Below are positions 48,579-58,515 of a stretch of DNA of 64,000 nucleotides, piece by piece. The stretch is from Planctomycetia bacterium (lineage in GTDB: Bacteria; Planctomycetota; Planctomycetia; Pirellulales; UBA1268), in contig BJHK01000021.1 in assembly GCA_014192425.1 (NCBI GenBank), forward strand, positions 1 to 64,000, written 5' to 3'. Position 1 is the stretch's first letter. Every line of letters begins with the position of its first letter. A model generated the notes under the pieces. That model had not been told where the DNA came from. It saw nothing but the letters and a program-made list of their open reading frames with translations, and ran no database searches. Made by a program: the position numbers and the translations under genes.

Positions 48579-51157
48579 ACGCGACGCTCTCTAGCCGCGG
48601 CGACAAGGGGCGCTGGTCGTTCGTTTCCCTGGCGGTCGGATGGCTGGCCGCGCTTCCGCTGGTCGTGGCAGATCCCGGCCCGGCCCCGGAGGCAACCAGC
48701 GGCCCGGTGCTCGACCTGCAGGCGAACGGGTTCAGCGTCGGCGGCCTGCTCGATGCACCGGCCATCGGCGACGGGCCGCGGTCGACGCTGCTCTGGAAGT
48801 CGGACCTGTTCGCGACGCCGCTGGAACTGTCGATTCCCGAGATCATCCGCATCCGCTTCCCACGCCGGGATGCGGCGGCCGTTCCACCCGGCAGTTGGCG
48901 GTTTGAGTGCCGCGGCGGTGACGTGATCCTCGGCACGCTCGAGGGAATCGACGGCGATCGGATCACGGTCGGTTCGCCCGACGTCGGCGCCGCCGGGCCG
49001 CTGCGCATCAGGCGCGGTGCGCTGGAGCGAATGCGCCGGATCCAGGGGGGCGTGCGGACGATCATCCCCGGCGGGCTCGAGGGCTGGGATGCCGTCCGCG
49101 GCGTGTGGCAGGAGCAGGCAGGCACGCTGTCCAGCGACCGGCCGAATGCGATGGCGTTTTGCGACGTCGGTGCACCGGCCAAGGCCTGCTACGACCTCGT
49201 CCTGTCGTGGACCGTGCGGCCGGACTTCGACCTCCACGTCGCCACCGACGCGGCCGAGTTCGCCCGGCTCAAGGCTCCCGCGCCGGGCAAGAAGCCGAAC
49301 GATGTCGAGGAGTACCGGCTGCAGGCAAGCGGTGGGAAGGTGCAGGCGTGGCGCGAAGGAGCCAAGGCCGACTTCGGCGAAATTGCTCCCCTCGACGCCG
49401 CTGGCGGTAGCCTGCACGTGCAGGTGTTCGTCGACCAGGAGACGGGGCGGATGGCCGTCGCCGTGCCGAAGGATGGCCAGGCTGACGAGAAGCCGGCCTT
49501 CGACAAGACCGTCGCGCCGCGAAAGGCCGCCGCCCGGCCGGGATTCTCGATCAAGCTGCGAAAGGGCACGGTGCGGATCGATCGCCTGCGGATCGTCCCC
49601 TGGGACGGCGGCGCACCCCGGCTGGAGCCTGTCGTCGGCCTCGGGAGTCCGACGGCTGTCATCGAGTCGTTCGACAAGACGGCCGGGGAATTCGTGGTTC
49701 GCGACGGCGCCGAGACGCGGCGGGTCGCCGCGGCCGCCGTCGGGGAGGTCGGGTTTCCCGTCGATCCAACCGCGGCGAAGCCGGCATCCGGCCCCGCCGC
49801 GGTGCTGCTCGGTTTTCCCGCCGGCAGCCGGCTGACCGGAACCGTTCGTGAGATCGTCAAGGAGACGGTCACGCTCGACAGCCCGGCGCTGGAGGGACCG
49901 CTCGCCTGTTCGATCGGCCGCCTCGCGCTGCTCGAACCGGTCGCCCCCGCGCAGCCGCCTTCTCTGCCGGGGCGGGTCGGGCTCCTCGAGTCAGCCACGG
50001 ACCGGATGCTCGGCTGTATCGCCCCCGCCGACGGGGTCGGCTGGCAGGCGTGGGGTGCGGTGGCGGCTGCCCGGTTCGCGCCGGCGGCGGCCGCCAAGGT
50101 GTCCTATCGTGGCACGCCGCTGCTCGGCGGCGCCGGGCTGTCACTGGCCAAGCAGGGCAACACGCTGTCCGTCGTCGAGATCGTCCCTGGCGGCCCCGCC
50201 GCCCGGGACGGGCGGATCCAGCGCGGCTGGAAACTCGAGGCGATCCAGCTCCTGCCCGGTGGGCAGCCGCTCCCCACGGTCGGTCTCACGATCGAGAACG
50301 TGGTCGCCCTGCTGCGCGGGATCGTCGGTTCCAGCGTCGGCCTGCGGCTGACGGATGCCACGGGACAGTCCCAGGAACTGACGCTCGTCCGTGACCGTTC
50401 CGGCCGCGGTGACGTGGGGAACGCCAGCGAACAGGATGTGCTCGAGGCGGCGCTCAAGGTCCAGGATGAAAAGTCCGGCATCAAGGCCGGCGTCGGCCCG
50501 GGGGGCAGCCTGATCACGCTCAAGACGGGGGATGCGATTTTTTGCACGGTGCTTTCCGCGAATCCGGACGGGCTCAAGGTGAAGATCGACCGTGACGAGA
50601 TCCTCATCCCCAACCCCCTGCTGCGGGCGGCCGAACTGGTGAACGCCCCGGCGATGCCGATCAGTCCGCAGAAGATGGAGCGGCTCACGACGCTGCCACG
50701 GATGCAGATGACCGACCCGCCCACTCACATGATCCGCCTCGCATCGGGCGACTACCTGCGGGGCAAGCTCCTCTCGCTCGACGACAAGAAAGCGACGTTC
50801 AAGGTGCTGGAGGAGACGAAGGAATTCGAGCGGCCGACGCTCGCCCGGATCATCTGGCTGAGCGTGGCAGGAGACAACGCCGACCAGAAGGCGGTCGAGA
50901 TGCTGGCCGGCAACGCGGGCTTGCCGGTGCAGTCCGTGGGCGTCGACAAACGCCGACTCACGATTGCTGCCGAGCGGGTCGAGGATGGCCGGCTGATCGG
51001 CAACGCCGGCCCGCTCGGGCAGTTGCAGATCGACCTCAAGACGAGCGAATCACTGTTCCTCGGCGTGGCGATCGCGGCCCAGCCCGCGACGGCCAACAGC
51101 TTCAAGAAGTGGGAGCTCAAGCCGGCCAAGCCGCCGGCGGCACTGTTGGGGAAGTGA
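48575..51157 (+). CDS. 860-residue exported protein with PDZ domain
   Basis: Signal peptide SLAVGWLAALPLVVA. The body is beta-rich with repeated modules of the kind GSWRFECRGGDVILGTLEGIDGDRITV and SGDYLRGKLLSLDDKKATFKV, i.e. short beta units that alternate with longer domains, one perhaps lectin-like (residues about 160-370). A PDZ domain lies at about 509-608: LSVVEIVPGGPAARDGRIQRGWKLEAI then LRLTDATGQSQELTLV. No protease residues are seen. Last gene of the cluster, overlapping B2 by ATGA. Possibly a periplasmic adaptor for the membrane VWA proteins. Function unknown. Confidence 0.7.
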   Translation: MNATLSSRGDKGRWSFVSLAVGWLAALPLVVADPGPAPEATSGPVLDLQANGFSVGGLLDAPAIGDGPRSTLLWKSDLFATPLELSIPEIIRIRFPRRDAAAVPPGSWRFECRGGDVILGTLEGIDGDRITVGSPDVGAAGPLRIRRGALERMRRIQGGVRTIIPGGLEGWDAVRGVWQEQAGTLSSDRPNAMAFCDVGAPAKACYDLVLSWTVRPDFDLHVATDAAEFARLKAPAPGKKPNDVEEYRLQASGGKVQAWREGAKADFGEIAPLDAAGGSLHVQVFVDQETGRMAVAVPKDGQADEKPAFDKTVAPRKAAARPGFSIKLRKGTVRIDRLRIVPWDGGAPRLEPVVGLGSPTAVIESFDKTAGEFVVRDGAETRRVAAAAVGEVGFPVDPTAAKPASGPAAVLLGFPAGSRLTGTVREIVKETVTLDSPALEGPLACSIGRLALLEPVAPAQPPSLPGRVGLLESATDRMLGCIAPADGVGWQAWGAVAAARFAPAAAAKVSYRGTPLLGGAGLSLAKQGNTLSVVEIVPGGPAARDGRIQRGWKLEAIQLLPGGQPLPTVGLTIENVVALLRGIVGSSVGLRLTDATGQSQELTLVRDRSGRGDVGNASEQDVLEAALKVQDEKSGIKAGVGPGGSLITLKTGDAIFCTVLSANPDGLKVKIDRDEILIPNPLLRAAELVNAPAMPISPQKMERLTTLPRMQMTDPPTHMIRLASGDYLRGKLLSLDDKKATFKVLEETKEFERPTLARIIWLSVAGDNADQKAVEMLAGNAGLPVQSVGVDKRRLTIAAERVEDGRLIGNAGPLGQLQIDLKTSESLFLGVAIAAQPATANSFKKWELKPAKPPAALLGK

Positions 51158-51203
51158 TCGGGCTCAGACGCGTTCACGTTGAAACCCACGCGTGACGCTG
51201 GGC

Positions 51204-51361
51204 GGGCCTGCCCACGCCCCATCGCCGGACGTTCGCTGCGGCCTTCCAGGCCTGCGCTCACTCGGACCTGGCTGCGCTTCGCCCGACCAATCCGCCTGCG
51301 GCGGATCGGTGCCCGGCTGCGCTTGCCAGCTCACGCCGGCTCCCGGGGCATGGGCAACCCC
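51204..51361. repeat. Palindromic dispersed repeat, copy 2
   Basis: Left arm GGGCCTGCCCACGCCCCATC... (51204-51232) and right arm ending GGGGCATGGGCAACCCC (51333-51361) are inverted matches. The core shares GCGCTCACTCGGACCTG and CTGCGCTTGCCAGCTCACGCC with copy 1 (22587-22719), with a 25-base longer middle. It lies between the cluster end and the tolC-like gene, which converge. The rest of that 287-bp gap shows nothing. Confidence 0.75.
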
Positions 51362-51444
51362 GCCCGATCGGCTGCGCAGTCAGGATCGTCTTGTGCGCGA
51401 GGATCAAGTGGGACCGGTATGGCGCCCCGGCCCGGCGGGCGGCT

Positions 51445-53589
51445 TCAGCGGACGTCGGGCGTGGGAATGAGTTCCGGCGTGCCGGTTTGGCCCTGCATGC
51501 CAGGACCGGCCGCCGGCGGCAGGACCTCCGGCTTCGGCTCCGTCCGCGTGGCGGGGTCGCGGGGCGGCAAGTGCACGACGGGGGCGTCGGCCCCGATCGA
51601 TTCGAAGTTCTGCGTGATCGGGCCGCGGCTGAAGACGCCCGGTCGGGAGTGGCCGTAGTCGAGGTACAGGCTCGCGTCCCGCTGCCGGGCCCGGCGGTGG
51701 GCGTCGAAGTAGGCCTTGCCGGGCCACGGTCCCTCGGCGAGGAACACGCCGTTGTATTCGAGCAGCGAGCCCTTGCGGTAGTGGAGCTGCGAGATCGATC
51801 GCGTGTAGTCGACGAGGGCCCGATAGTAGGAACTCTCCGCCTCGGCCCGGCGGCGCTGGGCGTCGAGGAGCTGGTCGAGCGTCACCTGGCCGGCGTCGTA
51901 GGCCGCCTGGACCGCATCGACCTGCCGCTCGGCGGCGACGCGGCGGTTGAAGTTGGTCTGGGCGAGGGCGAAGTTCGTGTCCACGTTGCGGACCGCCTCG
52001 ACGAGGGCGTGCGAGGCCTCCAGTTCCTCGTCCTGGAGCCGGGCCCGCTCGCGGGCCAGTTGCAGCTGGTGGTGACGGACGGTGGCCAGCTCGCGCCGGA
52101 AGCCGAGCGGCATCTGGAACTGGGCCCCAGCCTGCCACTCCTGGAACTTGCCGGAGAGGAGCGTCGAGTAGGCGTCGGTGCCGAGAAGGGGGTCAGGATT
52201 CAGGGGGTTTTGGATGTTGTTGGCCTCATACGGATTGTAATTTTGGTTGATCAAGTCCTGCCCCATGCCGAGGAACCGCCAGCGGCCAATCAAATCGAGC
52301 CGGGGGAGAATCAGGTTCTTGGCGGCGGTCAGTTCCAGCTCACGCTGCTTGATCACCCACTTCTGCTTGCGGAGTTCCGCCGACCGCGAGAGGGCCTCGA
52401 CGAGCGACTGCTGCCAGTCGAAGGAGATCCGCGCGGTCGTCGGCTCGTCGGACGGGCGGATGAGCCGGCCGTCGCTGGCCGAGATGCCCATCATGTAGCG
52501 GAGCCGGTTCTCGCAGCGGTAGACGTCGGTGAGCGCCTGCTCCACCTCGGCCCGGAAGAAGAAGTACTGCTCGCGGGCCTGAGCCTCCTTGTCACGCTCG
52601 CCCCCCCGCGAGCCCTCGACCATCAGGGCGTGGACCTTGCGCCAGGCCTCGAGCGAACTGTCGCGGCCCGCCTTGCGGGCCTCGAGGTTACGGTAGGCGA
52701 AGTACAATTCCCAGTAGGACTGCTCAGTGTCGCTGACGAGGTTGCGGACGCCGGCCTCGAAGTCGGCCAGCGAGATGTCGGCGTTGATCCGGGCGAGGAG
52801 CACGCCGCGGAACACGGGCCGGCCGTAGATGTTCTCGAAGGAATCGGGGCCCGCGATCCGGTTGTAGGTCACGCCCGCGCCCTGGAGGAGCGGCTGGCTG
52901 AACGTGAAGTCGTAATTCGTCTGCCATGATGTTGGCAGTTCGCGAGCCGCCTGATTGTTACTGTCATACAGGGTCTGGTTTGAGAATCCCCACGTGGCCC
53001 CGGTGGCCGACCGTTTGGTGAGACCGGTTGTCCAATTTGACGCCATGCCCTCGAAGTTCTGCGGAAAGAACGGGTTGGGCCTGAAGTTCTGCGGCCGGTT
53101 GATCCGGTCCCAGGTCATGGAGCTCGTGAGCTGCGCGTCGAACAGCGCCAGGGCGCTCTCCACGCCGCGGAACGGATCGGTCTCGACGATCGCCGGATCG
53201 TAGACACTCGGCGTGGCCTGGGGATTGGTGAGCAGCGACACCGGCGGCTCGCCGGTCTGCGGCCGCGGGCCGCCGAAGCTGCCGAACCGGCCGCCGAGGT
53301 TCCGCAGCACCTTGCCGTTCTCCAGGGCCGTGCGGACCGCCTCCTCGAGCGACAGTTCCCAGACGTTGTCGAAGTTGGGGTTCGACAGCGTGAGCGGCTC
53401 GACGGCGCCGGCCGCCTCGGCGAGCGGCTCCTGGTTGGTGTCGGGGTATTCGAGCTTCTGGATCGCCCCGACGTAGTGCGAGAGGTCGCCGTCCTCGAAG
53501 AAGTAGAACGGCTGCCGCGGCGCGCAGCCCGAGGCGAGGAGCGCGACGCTCGTCAGGGCGACCCACAACTGTTGGATGGTGCGCGGCAC
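51445..53589 (-). CDS. TolC-family outer-membrane lipoprotein
   Basis: 714 residues, long for the family (usually 430-500). Lipobox LLASGC (Cys22). After about 70 residues, DNVWELSLEEAVRTALENG starts the first TolC repeat; SDTEQSYWELYFAYRNLEARK and the second repeat (SLVEALSRSAELRKQKWVI ... ALAQTNFNRRVAAERQVDAV) are typical helical barrels, and DAGQVTLDQLLDAQRRRAEAESSYYRAL is a classic TolC end. Asn/Tyr-rich inserts (NQNYNPYEANNIQNP, about 445) and a Pro-rich tail add length. No periplasmic adaptor or pump is adjacent. A 195-bp gap without genes separates it from apbE. Confidence 0.88.
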   Translation of the reverse strand: MPRTIQQLWVALTSVALLASGCAPRQPFYFFEDGDLSHYVGAIQKLEYPDTNQEPLAEAAGAVEPLTLSNPNFDNVWELSLEEAVRTALENGKVLRNLGGRFGSFGGPRPQTGEPPVSLLTNPQATPSVYDPAIVETDPFRGVESALALFDAQLTSSMTWDRINRPQNFRPNPFFPQNFEGMASNWTTGLTKRSATGATWGFSNQTLYDSNNQAARELPTSWQTNYDFTFSQPLLQGAGVTYNRIAGPDSFENIYGRPVFRGVLLARINADISLADFEAGVRNLVSDTEQSYWELYFAYRNLEARKAGRDSSLEAWRKVHALMVEGSRGGERDKEAQAREQYFFFRAEVEQALTDVYRCENRLRYMMGISASDGRLIRPSDEPTTARISFDWQQSLVEALSRSAELRKQKWVIKQRELELTAAKNLILPRLDLIGRWRFLGMGQDLINQNYNPYEANNIQNPLNPDPLLGTDAYSTLLSGKFQEWQAGAQFQMPLGFRRELATVRHHQLQLARERARLQDEELEASHALVEAVRNVDTNFALAQTNFNRRVAAERQVDAVQAAYDAGQVTLDQLLDAQRRRAEAESSYYRALVDYTRSISQLHYRKGSLLEYNGVFLAEGPWPGKAYFDAHRRARQRDASLYLDYGHSRPGVFSRGPITQNFESIGADAPVVHLPPRDPATRTEPKPEVLPPAAGPGMQGQTGTPELIPTPDVR

Positions 53590-53784
53590 GGCGGGGGTCC
53601 GTTTTCAGTTCGGCCGATCTCCGGCGCTCGAGCCGGAAGCCGCCGCCGTCGCGCCTGGGAGGGGCCGGTTGATGACCGGCCCCAGCACGGTGCCCCCCGA
53701 CTCCGTGCCTGCTTCACAACGCACCAAGGCGCAACGGCGGCCTTGCTGATATCGTCCCCCTGACCGGCAAACTTGGAAGAATCG

Positions 53785-54855
53785 TCAGGGCTTGCCAGGG
53801 TCAGCGGCAGGCTGGGAGGTGACGGCAGGCCAGCCCGGTGAGGCAAGCTGGCGAATCGCCCCCTCCTCGACACAGGAGAACAGGGCCGCGGTTCCCGGAA
53901 ACCGGGCCACGGCCACGAGGCCGTCACGGGGTCCGAGAACGTTGAGGGCCGTGGCCAGCGCGTCGGCGGTGGTGCAATCGGGGGCGATCACCATGACGGC
54001 CGTGCGGCCGGCCACGCCCAGGCCTGTTCGCGGATCGACGATGTGGCTGTAGCGCACGCCGTCGATCTCGACCGCCTGGAAGGCGTCGCCGGACGTCGTC
54101 AGTGCCGCATCGGCAAGTTCGAGGGCCGGGGTCGACGTGGGAGCGCCGCCGTGGGGAGCGGTCTTGATCTTCCAGCCGCGCGCTCCCGGCGGTGCGGCCG
54201 AAACGAGGATGTCGCCCGAGGCGTCGATCATCGCCGCGCGGATCCCGCGCGAGGCGAGCGCCTCCTGCGCCCGGTCCGCGGCGTAGCCCATACCGATGCC
54301 GCCGAGGTCGAGCCGCGTGCCCGGACGAGGCAGGAGCACGGCCCTGCGTTCCGGAACGAGGACGAGCGCCCCGGCCCCCACCGCCGCCCGGGCCGCGGCC
54401 AGCCGGTCGGGACGTGGCAGCCGGCCGGTCCGGCGCGCCTGCCGCCAGAGCGTCGTCAGTGGACCGACGGTCGGATCGAACGCACCCGCTGTTGCGTCGC
54501 GAACCATCACAGCCTGCTGGAGAACGTTCCACAGGTCGGTGGAGACGGCGACCGGCTGCGCCGTCGGCGCGGCTGCCGAAAGCCTGCACAGTTCGCTGGC
54601 CGGATCGTAGTCGGAGAGGATGCGCTCGAGCCGCTCCACCTCGGCAAAGCCCGCTCTGATCGCGGCCTCCCCTGCGGCCGCGGCCGGCGCCTGCACCGTG
54701 ATCGTCCACGGCACTCCCATCAGCCGCCGGGTCTTCGCGAACCGACCACCGGCCGGCGGCGCGGGCAGCCGTCCGCGGCAGCCGCCGACGGAAGCGGCCA
54801 GTCCCGCGCCAACCGCTGCACGGCAGAGCATCCGGCGATAGAATCGGGGCGTCAT
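53785..54855 (-). CDS. apbE: FAD:protein FMN transferase
   Basis: 356 residues. Attaches FMN to Thr or Ser of exported flavoproteins (such as NqrB/C, RnfG) using FAD and Mg. Signal with lipobox ASVGGC, then KTRRLMGVPWTITV, ERILSDYDPASELCRL, ATAGAFDPTVGPLTTLWR, LDLGGIGMGYAADRAQEAL, IDASGDILVSA, ALTTSGD and HIVDPRTG, with the Mg-binding Asp/Thr near TTADALATALNVLG. All family motifs are present. The start codon at 54855 overlaps the divergent gene's ATG within CATG. No target flavoprotein is in the window. Confidence 0.93.
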   Translation of the reverse strand: MTPRFYRRMLCRAAVGAGLAASVGGCRGRLPAPPAGGRFAKTRRLMGVPWTITVQAPAAAAGEAAIRAGFAEVERLERILSDYDPASELCRLSAAAPTAQPVAVSTDLWNVLQQAVMVRDATAGAFDPTVGPLTTLWRQARRTGRLPRPDRLAAARAAVGAGALVLVPERRAVLLPRPGTRLDLGGIGMGYAADRAQEALASRGIRAAMIDASGDILVSAAPPGARGWKIKTAPHGGAPTSTPALELADAALTTSGDAFQAVEIDGVRYSHIVDPRTGLGVAGRTAVMVIAPDCTTADALATALNVLGPRDGLVAVARFPGTAALFSCVEEGAIRQLASPGWPAVTSQPAADPGKP

Positions 54856-55345
54856 GGATGCACCAGCAGCCGGTCCGGGGATTCCGATCACGTTTCAGTG
54901 TACGCCGCTGCGCAGCGTGCCGCGGCTCGACATCCCGCTCGACGCCTCCCCCGCATTTCGTGCCAAGGCCGAGCGGCTGCAGCGGGCCGTCTCCCGCCAC
55001 GGCGCCCGCAACACCTACTACCTCGGCGATGGCCGCTGCACGTTCCATTTCACGAACGATGCGGCGACGGGCTGGGTCCGGTTCCGCTTCGAGGGCACCG
55101 TCCTCACCGATGAACAGGACGTGCGTACGATCGGCAGCGACCTCGCGGTCGAACTCGACGGCGAGACCTGCGACTGGCTGACCCAGCCGGCCGTCGAATG
55201 GCTGCGCGGCACCGTCGTGCGGGCCGTGGAGGCCGAGTTCGACCGCTACATCGCTGCCGGCGACCTGTCGCGGACGCTGGAGCGCCTGGCGCGTGAGCAG
55301 GCAGCCAGCGACGCCGCCGGGGGCTACCTGGGAATGAATCTCTGA
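54854..55345 (+). CDS. Conserved-looking protein of unknown function
   Basis: 163 residues, soluble, no signal peptide. ITFQCTPLRSVPRLDIPLD, ARNTYYLGDGRCTFHFTNDAATGWVRFRFEG, DLAVELDGETCDWL and VEAEFDRYIAAGDLSRTLERL. The beta-rich first two thirds and amphipathic C-terminal helix look like a real folded protein, and base use matches neighbours. I know of similar planctomycete hypotheticals but no function. Its ATG shares two bases with the apbE start on the other strand; a later start is possible but would cut the first strand. Confidence 0.6.
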   Translation: MDAPAAGPGIPITFQCTPLRSVPRLDIPLDASPAFRAKAERLQRAVSRHGARNTYYLGDGRCTFHFTNDAATGWVRFRFEGTVLTDEQDVRTIGSDLAVELDGETCDWLTQPAVEWLRGTVVRAVEAEFDRYIAAGDLSRTLERLAREQAASDAAGGYLGMNL

Positions 55346-55355
55346 CGCCGGCCGA

Positions 55356-56030
55356 TCAGCCGCGGCTGGCGACCTCGAGGAGCACGCTCTCGTTGTCGCT
55401 GCCGCGGATCGGCCAGGTCGCCACCCGGCGCACGACGACGCGTCGCGTCAGGCCCTGAAGCCGGGCCGCGTCCCGCTCCTCCTCCCAGCGCGGCCCCTTG
55501 ACGACGAGCAGCCGCCCGAAGGAGTCGGCGAGGGGCTCGAACCAGCCGAGCAGCTTCGAGAGCGACGCGACGGCTCGGACGACGAGGGTGTCGAACCGGT
55601 CGGGGCCGGCAGCCCGGGACCGGACCACGCCCTGGGCCGCACAGGCGTGCATCGGCACCGTGAGTCCGATCTCGGCGACGATCTCGGCCACGGCCCGGGC
55701 CCGCTTGCCGACGCTCTCCGAGAGCTCGACCCGCAGGTCGGGCCGCAGGATCGCCAGCAGCACGCCCGGCACGCCGCCGCCAGTGCCGACGTCGAGCACA
55801 CGTTCCCCGGTCGCCAGCCGGGCGGCGATCGCCACGGCATCGGCGACGTCGCGGGAGACATAGCGATCGACGTCGGTGTGCCGGGTGAGGTTGAGCCGCT
55901 CGTTCCAGGCCCAGAGCCGCTCCGCGTAGGCGGCGAGCCCGGGCAGGCTCGCCGCCGGCACCTCGAGGCCCAGTCGTGCCGCCTCGGCCGCGATCGCCCC
56001 CTCGAGCGGCGTGCGTTCGGGAGGGCTCAT
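55356..56030 (-). CDS. rsmG: 16S rRNA (guanine527-N7)-methyltransferase
   Basis: 224 residues. Methylates G527 in the 530 loop of 16S rRNA using SAM. WNERLNLTRHTDVDRY, the SAM site VLDVGTGGGVPGVLLAI, ELSESVGKRARAVAEIV, VVRAVASLSKLLGW and VVKGPRWEEE are the family blocks. It begins 25 bp after the glnN stop on the same strand, so it is likely co-transcribed with glutamine synthetase. GAGCCCTCC-type sequence gives no clear ribosome site; start chosen by family length. Confidence 0.94.
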   Translation of the reverse strand: MSPPERTPLEGAIAAEAARLGLEVPAASLPGLAAYAERLWAWNERLNLTRHTDVDRYVSRDVADAVAIAARLATGERVLDVGTGGGVPGVLLAILRPDLRVELSESVGKRARAVAEIVAEIGLTVPMHACAAQGVVRSRAAGPDRFDTLVVRAVASLSKLLGWFEPLADSFGRLLVVKGPRWEEERDAARLQGLTRRVVVRRVATWPIRGSDNESVLLEVASRG

Positions 56031-56055
56031 GCGGACCCCGGCGTCTGACGACGGC

Positions 56056-58230
<2,175 letters not shown>

Positions 58231-58273
58231 GGGGAGAGTCCTTCTTCTTGCGGGGCGGAGGGAATGGTTTACG

Positions 58274-58329
58274 CGTACGTGACAAGGCGTGTGTGACAAG
58301 TCGTACGTGACAAGGCGTACATGACATGC
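58274..58329. repeat. Four 14-bp direct repeats upstream of glnN
   Basis: Plus-strand units CGTACGTGACAAGG, CGTGTGTGACAAGT, CGTACGTGACAAGG and CGTACATGACATGC are end to end. On the glnN strand they read CCTTGTCACGTACG and relatives. Spacing is just over one helix turn. Position in the untranslated region of a nitrogen gene suggests operator or mRNA-level control, not proven. The remaining gap up to 58515 holds a lower-GC stretch (about 58410-58475) and no gene. Confidence 0.85.
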
Positions 58330-58515
58330 CCGGAGCTGTGCTCATGCCTCGCGACCGGCGCCGCCGGGCATGCGGCATCCGGACACTGGTTGTCTGTCGT
58401 TCCGCGTCGCTCGGCGCAGCCAGAAGAAGAATTCAACGCCGATCGACGGATAAGAGGAACGATTTTGGAGCCTAGCGGCGCGGCGGAGGCAGTTCAAGGG
58501 GCCGCCGCCGAAGCC

